Assembly: GCA_036924285.1 (NCBI GenBank)
Contig: JAYKYS010000001.1
Span: 25,605,501 to 25,669,500 of the forward strand
DNA: 64,000 bases
Direction: 5' to 3'
Source of the DNA: Asterella californica
Lineage: Eukaryota > Streptophyta > Marchantiopsida > Marchantiales > Aytoniaceae
Shown: one piece after another, positions 21,488 through 32,691 of the stretch
How the letters are laid out: each line of letters starts with the position of its first letter
Numbering within the stretch: position 1 is the stretch's first letter
Position numbers and translations under genes: made by a program
The notes under the pieces: generated by a model
Database searches by the model: none
The model's input: the letters and a program-made list of their open reading frames with translations, nothing else
What the model was told of the DNA's origin: nothing

Positions 21488-23424
21488 AGATGAAAATGCC
21501 ATCATGTTATGACACGGATCACCTGTGAATTTAACGTAGAACTTGTGTTGTGTTGTTTTTTGTGTTTCGTAAACCTTTTCATGTAACTCGCTTAATAACG
21601 TATTAGGTGTCATGTTCATGGTTATCTAGGATGTGAGATCGTACGATAATGAGACGTGTTAGCTTAATGCTCCATGGATATTGAGGTGAGTGACTCTTGT
21701 TTTCACATTTGGGTATAAGATAGAGGGTCGAGAGTTCGTGAGTTCGTGGGAATATTCTTCCTTGCGTGATATTTCGTGAGTGTTTCTTAGTGTCTTACAT
21801 GACAGGTGAAGAGCTACGAGAGTTGTATTTATGGATGAAGGATTGATCTGAGTTTCAGATGTTCCGTTTCTGAATCCGTTTCATACCAAACTTCACTACA
21901 TCCATCGTGGTCACTTTCGACAATGATTTATTTTATACTTTGGTGAAGGATGATGGACTTGCCTACTCCAGTGATCTTACTGATCGTCACATACGAGAAG
22001 AATGGAGATCTAATTGTATACATCTTACTTTGACGAGTAAATGGACTTGAACTTTGTAGTCAACATTTCTTTCAACATCTAGGTTGATATCTGATGTCAC
22101 TGTCAGTGGAAGATCAACCATCGTGCGTGGATTGTGTAGAACTTTGGTGACGAATACTGTAATTAGGTGATGACTTCCTCATTTCTTTTTGTTGTATTTT
22201 TCATCGTAGATTGATTCAAGATCATTATCTTGACTTTACATTGAATCTCGTGTATTTTTGTGTCATTGTTATCTTTATCGCTCGACGAGAGCGATTATGA
22301 ACTCTGAAGTATTTTGGTTCAAGCTTTGAAGACGTGAGGATATTTTAGGTTACAACTCGATCTACAGTGCAAAGTAGGAGATAAACTGATCTTCAAATTT
22401 TTTTCTCATTGATCTATTTTTTACCAATCAAGTTCATCCAAGTTCTAAGGACGATTTTGGAGTATCTGAGACCTTCTCGGAGGTCATTCAAGGAGAGGAA
22501 GATCGATCAATTCTGAGCTCTGAATGGGGTGTTATGATAGTTCAACCTGAGTCATGTTTTTGAATGCCTCGAGAGTTTGAGAGATGATCTTTCAGCAGTG
22601 CCAAGGAGATTGGATAGTGGACGTCGTGCTAGTTGCACTGATATAAGATAGTCATATGATTGGATTTGACCTCAAAATGTTAGATTGAAGTTGGCTGTAA
22701 CAACGAGAGGCAGAAGTAAAACAATTTTGCTTATATTCAAAGATTGAGTTGTTTGATGAGCATGGGATCGAGTCTCTGAGTGAAAATTTCCATGATTGGA
22801 GTGTATCCTATCAGCTTATTACATATGAAATTCTAGCTCATTTGGTTAAGAGAAGATGTTGGGCTCATAGATTTTAGCCATTGAGGTCTGTAAAGCTCAT
22901 AAGTTAACACAGACAAAAGGTTTGGTCCATTTCGAACAACTGGTTTGAGATCTAAAGCTAAAATTTTAGAGAGTAATAGTGAGATCAAGGAGAATTTCTT
23001 GTGAAGTATGAGCTCAATTGGAGGTTCGAGTTGGGAGCAATAGGTTACTGAAGTCCATACTACAACGTGTCAAGTTTTTAAAGAAAAAGAGAGATTTCAC
23101 CTACATCTCTTGGTTGGTCTTGAACAAACGACTTGGGGTTTCAAGGTGGAACTTTCTGAAGGTACTCTTGTGAACTAAAGCAAATGTTTATCATGTATAG
23201 ATACTTCATATACTTAGAATAAGATTGAACGTCCAGTTGTGTTGTGTGGTGCACGTGTGTTACACTTAAGGTCAAGTTAGGTCAGTAGAAACCGAGACAA
23301 AGCCTGACAGATTAGGTAGTGAGACCACTAGGATTTCATCAAGTTGGTCCATGGTCTTGTCGTATCTCTCTACAGCTAGATATTTCATATATTCTCCGAC
23401 TAAACTTCACGTTCTATGATAACA
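21488..23424 (+). repeat. solo LTR inserted in D2 gag (C-related, 1.94 kb)
   Basis: About 1,937 bases separate two parts of one gag. The direct repeat CTTTG occurs on both sides (21,483-21,487 and 23,425-23,429). The left part contains ATCATGTTATGACACGG, resembling the C LTR start; the right end (ctacagctaga ... gataaca) resembles the C LTR end. No internal coding region is present, so it is best read as a solo LTR left by LTR-LTR recombination. The two-ORF module sits about 340 bases from its left end, unlike in C. The exact ends are uncertain by a few bases. Confidence 0.6.
21831..22244 (+). pseudogene. LTR-borne tandem small ORFs (decayed copy in solo LTR)
   Basis: Starts MDEGL at 21,831. 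Recognisable pieces are LNPFHTKLHYIHRGHFRQ, then YFGEG, a TGA before the second ORF (MDLNF), CHCQWKINHRAWIV, NFGDEYCN and ILTLH, with several TGA/TAA stops. Most stops are explained by CGA, CAA or TGG codons with one C-to-T or G-to-A change. An upstream gggtataagat (about 21,710) could be its promoter. Confidence 0.5.
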
Positions 23425-24536
23425 CTTTGAAGAGTGATCAACAAGCTCGATCTGTTTGATGAGAGACATCTCAAAGTACTTGAGATGTTACAAGATGGAG
23501 ATGGATTTGGATCAAGTATCAGAGAAGGAGATGATAGAGACATTCACACTCGCTGTGGTGCTTGAGATAAGAGAACATGTGAAAGGTTTAGCAAAGTGTT
23601 TTGAGAGAAACTGAAGATGTTTTCATGGAGGAAAATTTCTTGAAAACCTCAGATGGAGTAACCAAGAAATCATTTTTGGGATGGGTTCACCGACTTAACA
23701 AAGGTTTACAACCTACAGAGTTGTTAAAGGAGTTCGAGAGACAGTACTCTCATCTATCTCGGATGGAGAAGCTGACCTTGCAGACCTACAAGATGGAGTT
23801 GTTTCTTCAAGCTATGGATGAGACATGGCAAGAGCGGTTGGAAATACTTTTGGAGGATGGGGAGGAAGAAGAAAGATCGACAAGAAATTGAGAGGTTGTG
23901 CATGAAGCGGTTGAGCTTCTTGCAAACAGAGACATACAAGAAAAAAGTTACAAGGTTGACACTTGTATCGCCGACTACCACACCAATTTTGGTAGTACTT
24001 GAGGTTCAACCTCCACTTGTGATTGTAGAGGAGAAGGGTCCAACCATCGAGGACTTATGACAAAAGATGCAAGATCTACAAGCTAAGGTTACTATGTTGG
24101 AGGACAAGGGATCGTCGATTAAGATGGAGCTTGTACTCAAACCAGCTTGGGTACATCAGTGCGTGTAGTGCGTTGATACTGATCATCAACTAGAAGATTG
24201 CATGGACTTTACATAGTTTTTGCAACTAGAGGTTATTGCTTAGGAGGATGGAAAGGTTGCGTTCCGAAGTACAAGTACTCTCCTTCAAGCCAACGTTGAT
24301 AAAAGAGAGATGAAGAAGTTGGTCGATGATTACTTTGCGATACATGTTACTACAGTTGTCGAAACTACAAACTATGATGCGAGGATGGAGGAGATTGAGC
24401 ATGATCTTCATAGAGATGATTTGGACGAATACGTAAGATCCAACGAGCTCGAGTTGGATAGTGCATCCACGACACAGATGTCACGTCAATTTCGCACCAA
24501 GGCTAGGTTGACCGAGTGCGTAGTAGTTACGTAGAT
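23425..24536 (+). pseudogene. element D2 gag, main part (decayed)
   Basis: Continues the D2 gag after the solo LTR. MEMDLDQVSEKEMIETF matches the capsid region of element A. Then 23,601-23,891 gives KSFLGWVHRLNKGL, ELLKEFERQYSHLS and KMELFLQAMDETWQERLEILLED, a close match to 2395-2600 of element A. A decayed zinc knuckle and a GKVAFRSTS/DYFAIHV stretch follow to 24,536, with numerous stops. No protease or pol follows. Confidence 0.7.
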
Positions 24537-25734
24537 TTGGCTCGACTTTAGTGTTTTTAGTGCCGGTTGACATGGTGGAGTGAGTACAGATTGTTTTTTA
24601 CTCAAAGAACTGAATTTGCAAGGTCTGATTGAGAGCTTTCAGATCACAGATTTCTGCCGGTGGTATCTCTAGAGTGTACAGATTATTGGTATCTTTGATT
24701 TACGGATGCGCGTGTGCGCAGAGTGGTTCTTTTTGATCGTGTGTTTGATTGCTGTGTGGATTAGAAGTGTTTGGACTTATTCTTGGTCAAGTTTGTGGTG
24801 AGGTAGTGCGGAAGCGCTTCTGAAATTTCCCGTGAAAAGTTTTAAGGGTCAATTTGAGATAGACATATGTGCGTCAGTAGATGTCAGGTAGGCATTGGTC
24901 AGACATTTCTGATGGTGATGATTTTTATAGGTGCGCGCTGAGAAGAAAATTCCAACGCATCCAAGATCATCTGATTTGGTGAAAGATCGAGAGAATTACA
25001 AGAAAAAAAAGGTTGTGGTTTGTCCAAAATCTGACGTAAATCCATCCGCGCGTGTACATTTGGCAGATTTTGACCTTTTTGGAGTGGTTCGAATCTGCTG
25101 TTTGGAGTGTGTGCTTCATGTGCTTCCTTCCTTTGGATTTTCGAGTTTATACTCTACTCCAAGCGAAGTGGAGCAGAGAGTGAGCGTGAGTGTTGCGATG
25201 TGGAGCATGTATTAAGAGACGTTTAGAGGCTTCGAGTAACAGAGTTGCATGAGTGTGGAGGCGTGAGAGCGGAATGCGAGAGTGCGGAGCCGAGCCAGCA
25301 AGCCAGCTTGCTGGGGTGCATAAGCTAAGCCTAATTTCAGTGGTGTGGGAGTGAGTAAAATCAAGTCACCCATCCTAACACTATTCCTAAAGAATGTGCT
25401 TAACTGTTTAGCTCTTAGCTTTGGCTTTACCACTAGACCAATAGCTCCTAGTGTCTTCTAGAGATGCGTGTAAGTATTTATGGACTTGTTTAAGGTAGTA
25501 GGATTTTTTCGCACGTTCTTAGAGGAGTGGTAAGACGACCTCATAATACTAAGAAGAAGCTGTCATTGTGGTAGCGTTTGCTTATATCGTAGAGACGCGT
25601 ATGAGACAATTGATGATAGTTGTCTTGGGTGAGCTAGTAGAGCTACGACATATAGACTTTTGGAGCTACTAGAGATGTGGACATCTAGTTAGTGACCTTA
25701 GGTACAAGTTATGACAGTTGATGCACAATTCAAT
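24537..25734. other. stretch with no recognised gene
   Basis: LTR- or leader-like sequence without coding similarity that I can see. A perfect 20-base palindrome, ccagcaagccagcttgctgg, lies at 25,295-25,314. Confidence 0.3.
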
Positions 25735-26040
25735 TCAAATCGGATCTATATTACTTGATGTGAATTCAAAATTTAGCTTCTGGAAATGTCTAGACGTTAA
25801 AACAAGTCTTCTGTCCATGGATTCTGGAGACAGAAGCACAATGGGATAGAGAAATAGATGATAGAAACAAAGAGTTTCGAGACAGAGGAGACGGGGATCA
25901 AATTTGATTTCAGGTAGTGAGATTGAGAAGAAGGTTGTCATAAACTAGACAGCGTTTCTGCATGCAATCCACTCAGAAGAAATTTCAGAAGGGAGGAAGT
26001 GAGTAGGTAGGCTTCTTGCAAGCAAGCGAGGAAGAAGGAA
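25735..26040 (+). repeat. dispersed repeat, copy 1 (second copy 37,115-37,440)
   Basis: Directly repeated, diverged segment shared with 37,115-37,440. Aligned landmarks in the same order are: cttctgtccatggattctgga here versus cttctatccatgaattctgga there; gggatagagaaatagatga versus agatagagaaattgatag; gacagcgtttctgc versus gacagcgcttttgc; and gcttcttgcaagcaagcga versus gcttcctgcaaacgagcgg. Probably an unidentified transposon end. Confidence 0.55.
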
Positions 26041-26122
26041 TCATAAGAACAGAAAGACGATAATGAAGGAATCATAAGAACAGAAAGACGATAAAGAAGG
26101 AATCATATGAACAGAAGAACCT
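26034..26122 (+). repeat. 31-bp tandem repeat, about 2.8 copies
   Basis: Unit gaaggaatcataagaacaga plus aagacgataat, starting at 26,034, 26,065 and 26,096, with one or two mismatches. No coding meaning seen. Confidence 0.8.
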
Positions 26123-26877
26123 TAGAGTATGCTAGCAGAAAACATTGTGCTTCAATCTCCAGATGTCTTCTGCGCACGTTCTGATGTGAATGCTTCGATT
26201 GTTATCAACTCACGAGCAACTTTTCCTTGCTAAGACTCTGTCCTCATGTGATGCTTCGACCTCTACTGCTTGCAGCTTGAAGCTCCAATCTTTGATTCAT
26301 GAGTTCCAAATCTCACAATCCTTGAGAAATCTTGTCTCTGAAGTGCAACGAAGTATGAAAACATGCGAAGTTCTTCGTTCGGAAGCTCTTCTAGCTACCT
26401 CTCAAAAAATTGTGCTCTTCGACAAAATCCAACTTCGTCAGACCTAACTCTCAGCTCAGAGCACTCCTAGTAAATCTGCAAATGAAAAAGATAAAAACTG
26501 AACTTTTCATTCACATCTTATATCTCCAGTTGGTAACTTCTCACGTGCGAAGTTTTTTTGATCGCTCGTCGGTGAAGTCTCGCTACAACCACCTTATTCC
26601 AATCATTCTTCCGAGGGTTATAACTTCGTCGTCTGATGTTCATTCTCAGCAAATAAAGTATCCTTGAAAAGCTCTTCGTCTGTAGAATGCAACCAGACTA
26701 TCATACCCAAGTCATACACTTCGTAGTTCCTGTATTTCTACTCAGCATCATGCTTCAGCGAAAAAACTCTATACTACAACTAAAACTATGCTATCTTGTT
26801 ATCTATGCTAACTAATCTACTTCTTTATTAACAAAAATAAAAATTTATGAACAAAATGAAAATCCAAGGCTTCACAT
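26123..26877. other. stretch with no recognised gene
   Basis: Contains open frames of 85 codons on the plus strand with no motif I recognise, and AT-rich sequence near 26,800. It separates the repeat-rich segment from the methyltransferase remnant. Confidence 0.3.
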
Positions 26878-27340
26878 GTGCACACTCGTCATCATCTGTG
26901 TATGAGCATCACCCAACAAAGGAATATTTTCCAAGATGTATACTAGAGAATCCATTGATGCATCTGAAGATGCCGTAAGATCCGTAACATCTCTCAAAAC
27001 ATACTAGATCACGGGTCATGTAAACCTTGATCTCTTCCAGCATGCGAGTGATCTTGACATGGCCACCCGACTATCACCAAGTGAATGATGTCAACAACTG
27101 TGAGATCCTGCACCTCAATAGTGAAATATCCGATGGTAATGCTTACTGGTAACCTCTGACGGCTGATATGGACAACAACTCATGATATCTTCTCACCAAG
27201 CGTGCCACATGACGCAATGAGATGCGTCTCGTAATCTCATTTCTCTCCACATACAAGTATCGCTGTACTCGTATGCATGTCTGCAATATCGTAATCAAAC
27301 TTGTGCTGATCTCTCCAAATAGCTCCAGCACACACACCTT
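26878..27340 (-). pseudogene. retrotransposon-borne cytosine-5 DNA methyltransferase domain (decayed)
   Basis: Minus-strand remnant of a C5 DNA methyltransferase, the enzyme class that transfers a methyl group from AdoMet to cytosine. In order on the minus strand: motif I, CVLELFGEISTSL (27,334-27,296), followed by IRVQRYLYVERNE as in the AdoMet pocket of Dnmt3/DRM-like enzymes; after a stop and frame change, motif IV, IVGWPCQDHSHAG, with the catalytic Pro-Cys at about 27,065-27,060; and, in another frame, motif VI, LENIPLLGD (Glu-Asn at 26,931-26,926). The spacing between motifs fits the family. Motif VIII onward is missing. It lies downstream of a gypsy gag and protease on the same strand, so it was probably part of that polyprotein. 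Stops and frameshifts rule out activity. The match to the family is good; the subclass is less sure. Confidence 0.72.
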
Positions 27341-27599
27341 CCTCTAGATACTGTCATACAATGAGAGTCGTATCCAACAATGATAAGATCACATAGCTAG
27401 TAGCATGAACAACTCTTTGTTTCTCTATTGACGATACAAAGGTTTCACTCCAAGCTTGCTGCACCAACCGATCAACATACTGTTGCAACTCTTCACTCGA
27501 ACTCCATTAACATCTCAGACAGATGGTACTACCGTAGTCATGCTAGGAATGTCTCCCACCTCCTCAAAGACCAGAGTATTCACCGTATGGCATTGTCCT

Positions 27600-28095
27600 C
27601 TAACAACTCGCTCGGCCAAGTGATGACCGAATTGACCTTACAACGGACGCCATCGTCCTTGGTGTAGGCTCCATTGTCTCAACTCTGACACTGAACCGCA
27701 CTGGTAAGTGACTCCACTCGTCTCTCATCGGACTGAAACTTGGTCTATAAGATGTTGTCTCTATCCAATAGTCGATCACGAACCTCATAAGATATAATAC
27801 AACACCTCCAACCACTATGTCATAAGACTCCGTTGTCGTAACGATGGTCTTGGTCTTAACCATAGAGTCATCTGTGGGATGATTTGGTCAAACTCTCATC
27901 ATCAGCATCTCGCATGTCATGTGTAGAGCTGTATCCCATGATCCCTCTAGAGATGTCTTTTGCTTGAATAGACATCTCTGCAACTCTTACTTCCTCAGAT
28001 CTCTGTAACTCGGACTTCCTCAGACCTAAACCAATGCACGTCGTTTTCTCCAACATCAATGATTGGGCTCCAGAATCTAACAAGACTTTCTACGA
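27600..28095 (-). pseudogene. gypsy aspartic protease of the methyltransferase element (decayed)
   Basis: Minus strand. The active-site loop LDSGAQSLML lies at about 28,080-28,051, followed by GLGLRKSEL. The second half (27,863-27,700) reads TTTESYDIVVGGVVLY and DYWIETTSYRP, which resembles the end of a retropepsin domain where the protease leads into pol. A stop and a frameshift separate the halves. Between this domain and the methyltransferase (27,340-27,600) there is only decayed sequence. Confidence 0.65.
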
Positions 28096-28889
28096 TCAAT
28101 ACACCTTCCCTGAAAGTGTCATCATACAGAGGTACCACTTTTGTTGTCCAACAACACCACACCTGGTGCCAAACTAGCACGGTCAATCACCGGCCTAGCT
28201 GGTAATTTATCTAATCTAGCAGCCACTGCTTGCCAAGTACCATTGGTAGCTGTCTTGATCCTCGACTTCATGGACAAATGTTGGACCACCTCAACACTAG
28301 AGGTAACTATATCCTCGCTCTCACTGAGCGTGACAACTGGAACACTAGAGCCAAGCTGACTCCCAATGCTCTCATATCCGTGGCTGAAAATAGTGGAGCT
28401 CGCAAAACTGCTATAGCCGCCCCCAACATCGAGTTTGACGTCGCATCCACAGACGTCGAAGATTGACTCGCATCACCTCCACTCCTGGATGTCAATGTCT
28501 TTAACTCCACTACATCATCGATAGGTCGTTTAAGAACTATAAACGTGATCTTCAACATCTCTGATAGCGTGAATGACTGAAGAAGCCTAACCTGTATACC
28601 AGCCTCCTCGGGTTGTGGATCCAACTCCAGACGTATCTCGTGGCTCAGAGACACGTACTGCACCTCGAATCACTACCGTAGATGTCTCAATCTGCGCCAC
28701 ACCAACCATGAAGTAGAAGTCAACTCCTTCTCTTCTGTAAGATGTGAAAGCTTTTGTTCTCGAACTAGATCTCCGTTAAGCCATAGCTCCCGGGTGCTGG
28801 ACCTCTACCTCCAACTCGACCACCACTGCCTCCTTAAGCTCCTCCACCTCGTCCACGATTAGTCTTTTCTTGTCGTAGCTCGAGGTCGA

Positions 28890-29853
28890 GATCAAAACAA
28901 CGGTCACTACTGTGATCTAGTCGTCCGCAATGCTCACACTGCCTAGGCACCGCTTGAGACGTCCTAGACGTCTCATAACCACCTTTCCTCTACGATTAGT
29001 CGTTCTGCTGATGAGGATCAGCACACGTCCAACAAGGTCCCGCTTGCTGCTGACTAGAGAAGGGCGACATGAGCTTCTATCCACTAGGTCCTCCAACACC
29101 TCCATGAGATCATGATTGTTCAACACGATCCTTATCACCACCACCATCACGCTCTTGCGTAACCTGTGATCCTCGAGAAGAGGTGGTCGTCTCTTTTGAT
29201 ACCTCCATGCTGAACCCAACAGTCATCACCTTCTCCTCCACCATGTTGAGCTCAATCCGCTCAACCAAACCAAAGACAACCGTCAACATCGGAGCGATGT
29301 CTCTAAGGAGAGTCGCATCTCTGACTCTCCTACGTAGCTCTCGGTCCAGTATCTCATATCAAAATTGGACTGCTTGTGCTTCCGTAACCCCTTGGGTAAC
29401 GCTGATCAACCAGCTCATGCGAGTAAATGCATCGCGTAAGCTCTCTCTAATCTTCCGCGAGAACTCCTGCAGACTCCTCAACTTGTCAATCCGCACACCT
29501 TGATAGTTCTTCTTCAAACAGTGGTAGAACTGAATCATCAGATTAAACCCTAGTGGTATCCCGCTCATACTACTCTCTGCTCTATTACTAATGGACGCAC
29601 TACTGGTAGTAGATATTCTGTCACTCGTGGATGTATCACTGCTACTGACACCCGAATTCGTAAGTGCTATGTCTCTCAAAACTACGCCAATAATGATAAA
29701 AACATAGTTGGGAGGCCAATGTTGTCTCCACAACTCAATCTCCACGCTGTAGTCCCACATGAACTCAAGATAATCGTCTATAGATGGTCCCTCCAAGTGT
29801 TGGAACAAACCCTTCCAAGTCATGAAATGTGTGAACAGCTGTGGGTTCTGCAT
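28890..29853 (-). pseudogene. gypsy gag of the methyltransferase element (decayed)
   Basis: Minus-strand gag. The frame 29,853-29,359 contains WKGLFQHLEGPSIDD, RIDKLRSLQEFSRKIR and a TRMSWLISVTQGVTEAQAVQF capsid-type segment. After frame changes it continues through a Ser/Arg-rich region to a CCHC zinc knuckle, QCEHCGRLDHSSDRC, at 28,938-28,897. This gag is a different lineage from those of elements A and C. Bases 28,100-28,890 between knuckle and protease are decayed linker. Confidence 0.65.
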
Positions 29854-30639
29854 CTACTGCAGATCGCACCAACTATCAACTCCTCGATGAAATTATCTAG
29901 CTCAATGGTACCCACCGTATCCGAGTATCATCGAGACTCTTTCGTGATCTCATAGATCTCGACCATGTCCCACAACAACAGTGTGACGACTATGTGTATC
30001 TCCAATCTCATCCTTGTCTGAATCAGTGTCCTTTGTCGATGAGACTGGTGCTACTGATTGATATCTCACACAACTTCGTGTGAACCCACTGCTTACTACA
30101 GCTGAATCTTCACCGGAACCTCCGTGGACCTATGTGATGACAACCTCGTGTCAATCGCGAAGACTAAGCTCTAACCAGAGCGTCAAAATCTCGTCATCAC
30201 AGGTGATGTCAACTTGCCTAACCCCGCTCTTACTGAGCTCACCTATCCCTTACTAGGACGGTCAAGATAAGGGTAATTTGTATCTGCCATCACCACAGGC
30301 AACCTCTCACGGTCTGTTGGTCGCAAGTCCAACCTCATCGTGAGAGAAATAGAGATAGTCCGATTGATCTGTAACTTGAGCCTCACTACGGACAACGCAA
30401 TGGAGTGAACTTACTCCAGAAATCAAGCGTCAACACAAGCAAACGCTGCGCACAAACAAGAAGTAGAATATGGAGAAGTTCCAACCACAATAAGTCTCCA
30501 TACTCAAACATACACAAAAGATAAATCCAACCTCACTCGGACTGACGTCTCCTCTTTGAAGACCACATGCACAATATATGAGAATCTTGATATGGATCCA
30601 GAGTGGAATTGTGAGTTGATAATTGTTTTGAGAAACAAG
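29854..30639. other. probable leader of the minus-strand gypsy remnant; no gene seen
   Basis: No coding similarity recognised. It lies upstream (in the minus direction) of the decayed gag and ends where the left arm of the large inverted repeat begins. Confidence 0.3.
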
Positions 30640-31232
30640 AAATTGGGATTCAAGTCAGTGCTTCCCAAGCTTGTTGTCTTCCAAAATCCACATCTTCCTA
30701 GAGAGCTAGAAGATTACAAACACTAGCAGAATGTGTGAAAAGATGTGAGGATCCTCCATGGGTCTCTTCTGCCTGACTCATAGCAGCATGTTCTTTCTTC
30801 TTCTAACCTTAGATGAGAATTGTGAGGAGTCTTGCTGGCAAAATCAGGAGAGCAATGTCAAGGGTCATGTCTTCTCATTTCACAGCAAGCTTCTTCTAAG
30901 AGTGTATGCGAGATGAGGGCTCAAAAGATAGAGTTTGAATGTCCAATGTCTATTATGAGGATATATTGCGTGCAAGAAGCCAGAAGCCATATGAGACCAA
31001 TGATAAGAAGCCTAGATGCGGGAAGTCTTCTGAAGAAGTCAATTATCCAGAAGTTGTCCTGGAAGTCTTCTTGGAAGTCATTGTCACCGCAGGAGCCCTC
31101 AAACTTCTTTTGACCGTTTTGTAGAACTCTCTCTTCTCGAGTACCTCTTCTTCTTCTGCTAGGAAGTAGGATGAATTGCAAGGTGGATTGTCTTCTTAAG
31201 AAATATGATGCCTTGCTTAGTTAGAATTGTGT

Positions 31233-32510
31233 TGTCGTGATGTGAATTATTCCACATAGTGAATAATTCACCTCTCAGTTATAAGTTAGTCTCTCTGAGC
31301 GAAGTTAAGACTCAGAGAAGTCGATTCTGGAGGAAGTGAGCATTCGAAAATCTGAAAACACCACGGCGTAGGTCTCGTCGCGCTGATCACCGTGGTATGT
31401 TCAAAAGTTGCAAACAGAGTTGCAGGCAAAAAGTTACTTGGAGTTTTTCTACAAGATTTCTGATACCGGGAAATTTACCATAAATCAGAGTGAGTTCGAA
31501 AAATACTTTTTAGATTTTTCTCATGTAGATTGTAGTATGTAATATTTGATTACAATTCGAAATGTACAAAAAGAGCATGTTTAGAGAAAGTTATGGCACT
31601 TCGTGTTAGCAAAGGAAAGACGAAATACCGCAGCTTTCTGGCATATTAGCTTAGAAACTGGTCTTCAAAACCAGTTGTGAGATCAGCTTCCGTGGTGTAG
31701 CTGAGAAACTTATAGGGAGGAGGTCTCCGGATCAAATCCCTTCAGACTCACAACCGGCTTGGAGTAGGTTGGCCCCTTCGGGGGAATATGAGGGGCACCA
31801 AGTTGTCTAGGGGCGGGACACTAGATGTCCCTTAAACGTACCGTGAATGCGGGACGCCTCCGTGAAATAGTCTTCTTACGTGTAGATTTATTATCAGTGA
31901 TTTAATTTTCTGCTGCCATCTGTTTAGGATATCTTTTACCCCTGCCAGGTGACACTGAAGGTTACGTAGGGTGGAGGAAAACCCAGAGGGGTGTACTCCG
32001 AAGAGAGAGAATTCTCAGTCCATTATCGCATTATCGCAGTTTGTCGATCATCGAGCAGTGTAGAGTTTACCGTGCGAGAGCTATCGAGTAGAAGGAATCG
32101 AAGAGTTAGGAGAAGATTTTACACAGAGGTTACGTCTGAAGAGAACTTCTATCTGATCAGAGTTTTGATATCGAGGGATTGAGAGTAGAGAGCAGAATCG
32201 AGTAGAGAGGAGACCAAGAACTTGTACGTGCATCTTTTTGAATAGAAAACGGGAAGCTTCTAGGTGGACGCGCTGGTGCTTCATAGGAGCAGTTTTCTGA
32301 TATTCTGAGTTACTGAACGTGAGCTTTGCAATCTGAATGATCTGGAGTTGAAGATCTACTTGCACGCCGTGTGTTTTATCTTGGTCAGATCGAGAACGTG
32401 GTGGTGTGTTTTTCTTACGATCCGTATTCCTTGTGAGGTTTTCGTCCTCCTCTTCACGATCGTATCACAGCTAGAAGGTTCGCCCTTCCCAGGAAACTCT
32501 CGCCTCGACA
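31233..32510 (+). repeat. solo LTR inserted in the left inverted-repeat arm
   Basis: Starts TGTCGTGATGTG and ends cgcctcgaca. The last 45 bases (tcacagctagaaggttcgcc ... ctcgaca) match the end of the element C LTR. Flanks are GTGT (31,229-31,232) and GCGT (32,511-32,514), a 4-bp target duplication with one mismatch. The uninterrupted right arm shows gattgtttagata at the corresponding place, confirming insertion here. No internal genes, hence a solo LTR of 1,278 bp. Confidence 0.72.
31680..31880 (+). repeat. tRNA-derived SINE-like segment
   Basis: An RNA polymerase III-type split promoter is visible: A-box-like tggtgtagctgag at 31,693-31,705 and B-box-like ggatcaaatcc at 31,729-31,739, with tRNA-like spacing. 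Downstream are short self-complementary pieces (gggaca/tgtccc; ggcccc/gggg). It lies inside the solo LTR. The borders are estimates. Confidence 0.45.
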
Positions 32511-32691
32511 GCGTAGAGATAGATTAAAAGACGTGATGCAGTCAGAAAGTTCTCCTAGAATTCGAGAAGACAGAATAGCTGTCTTCTGGAAGACTGAACT
32601 TGTCTTCTGAGAGTGAAAGCTGAAATGTGAGGGCTTGGTAAGCTCACAACAAGCATGTGTTGTATAGTGTACCAGAAGCTTTGAAATGAGT

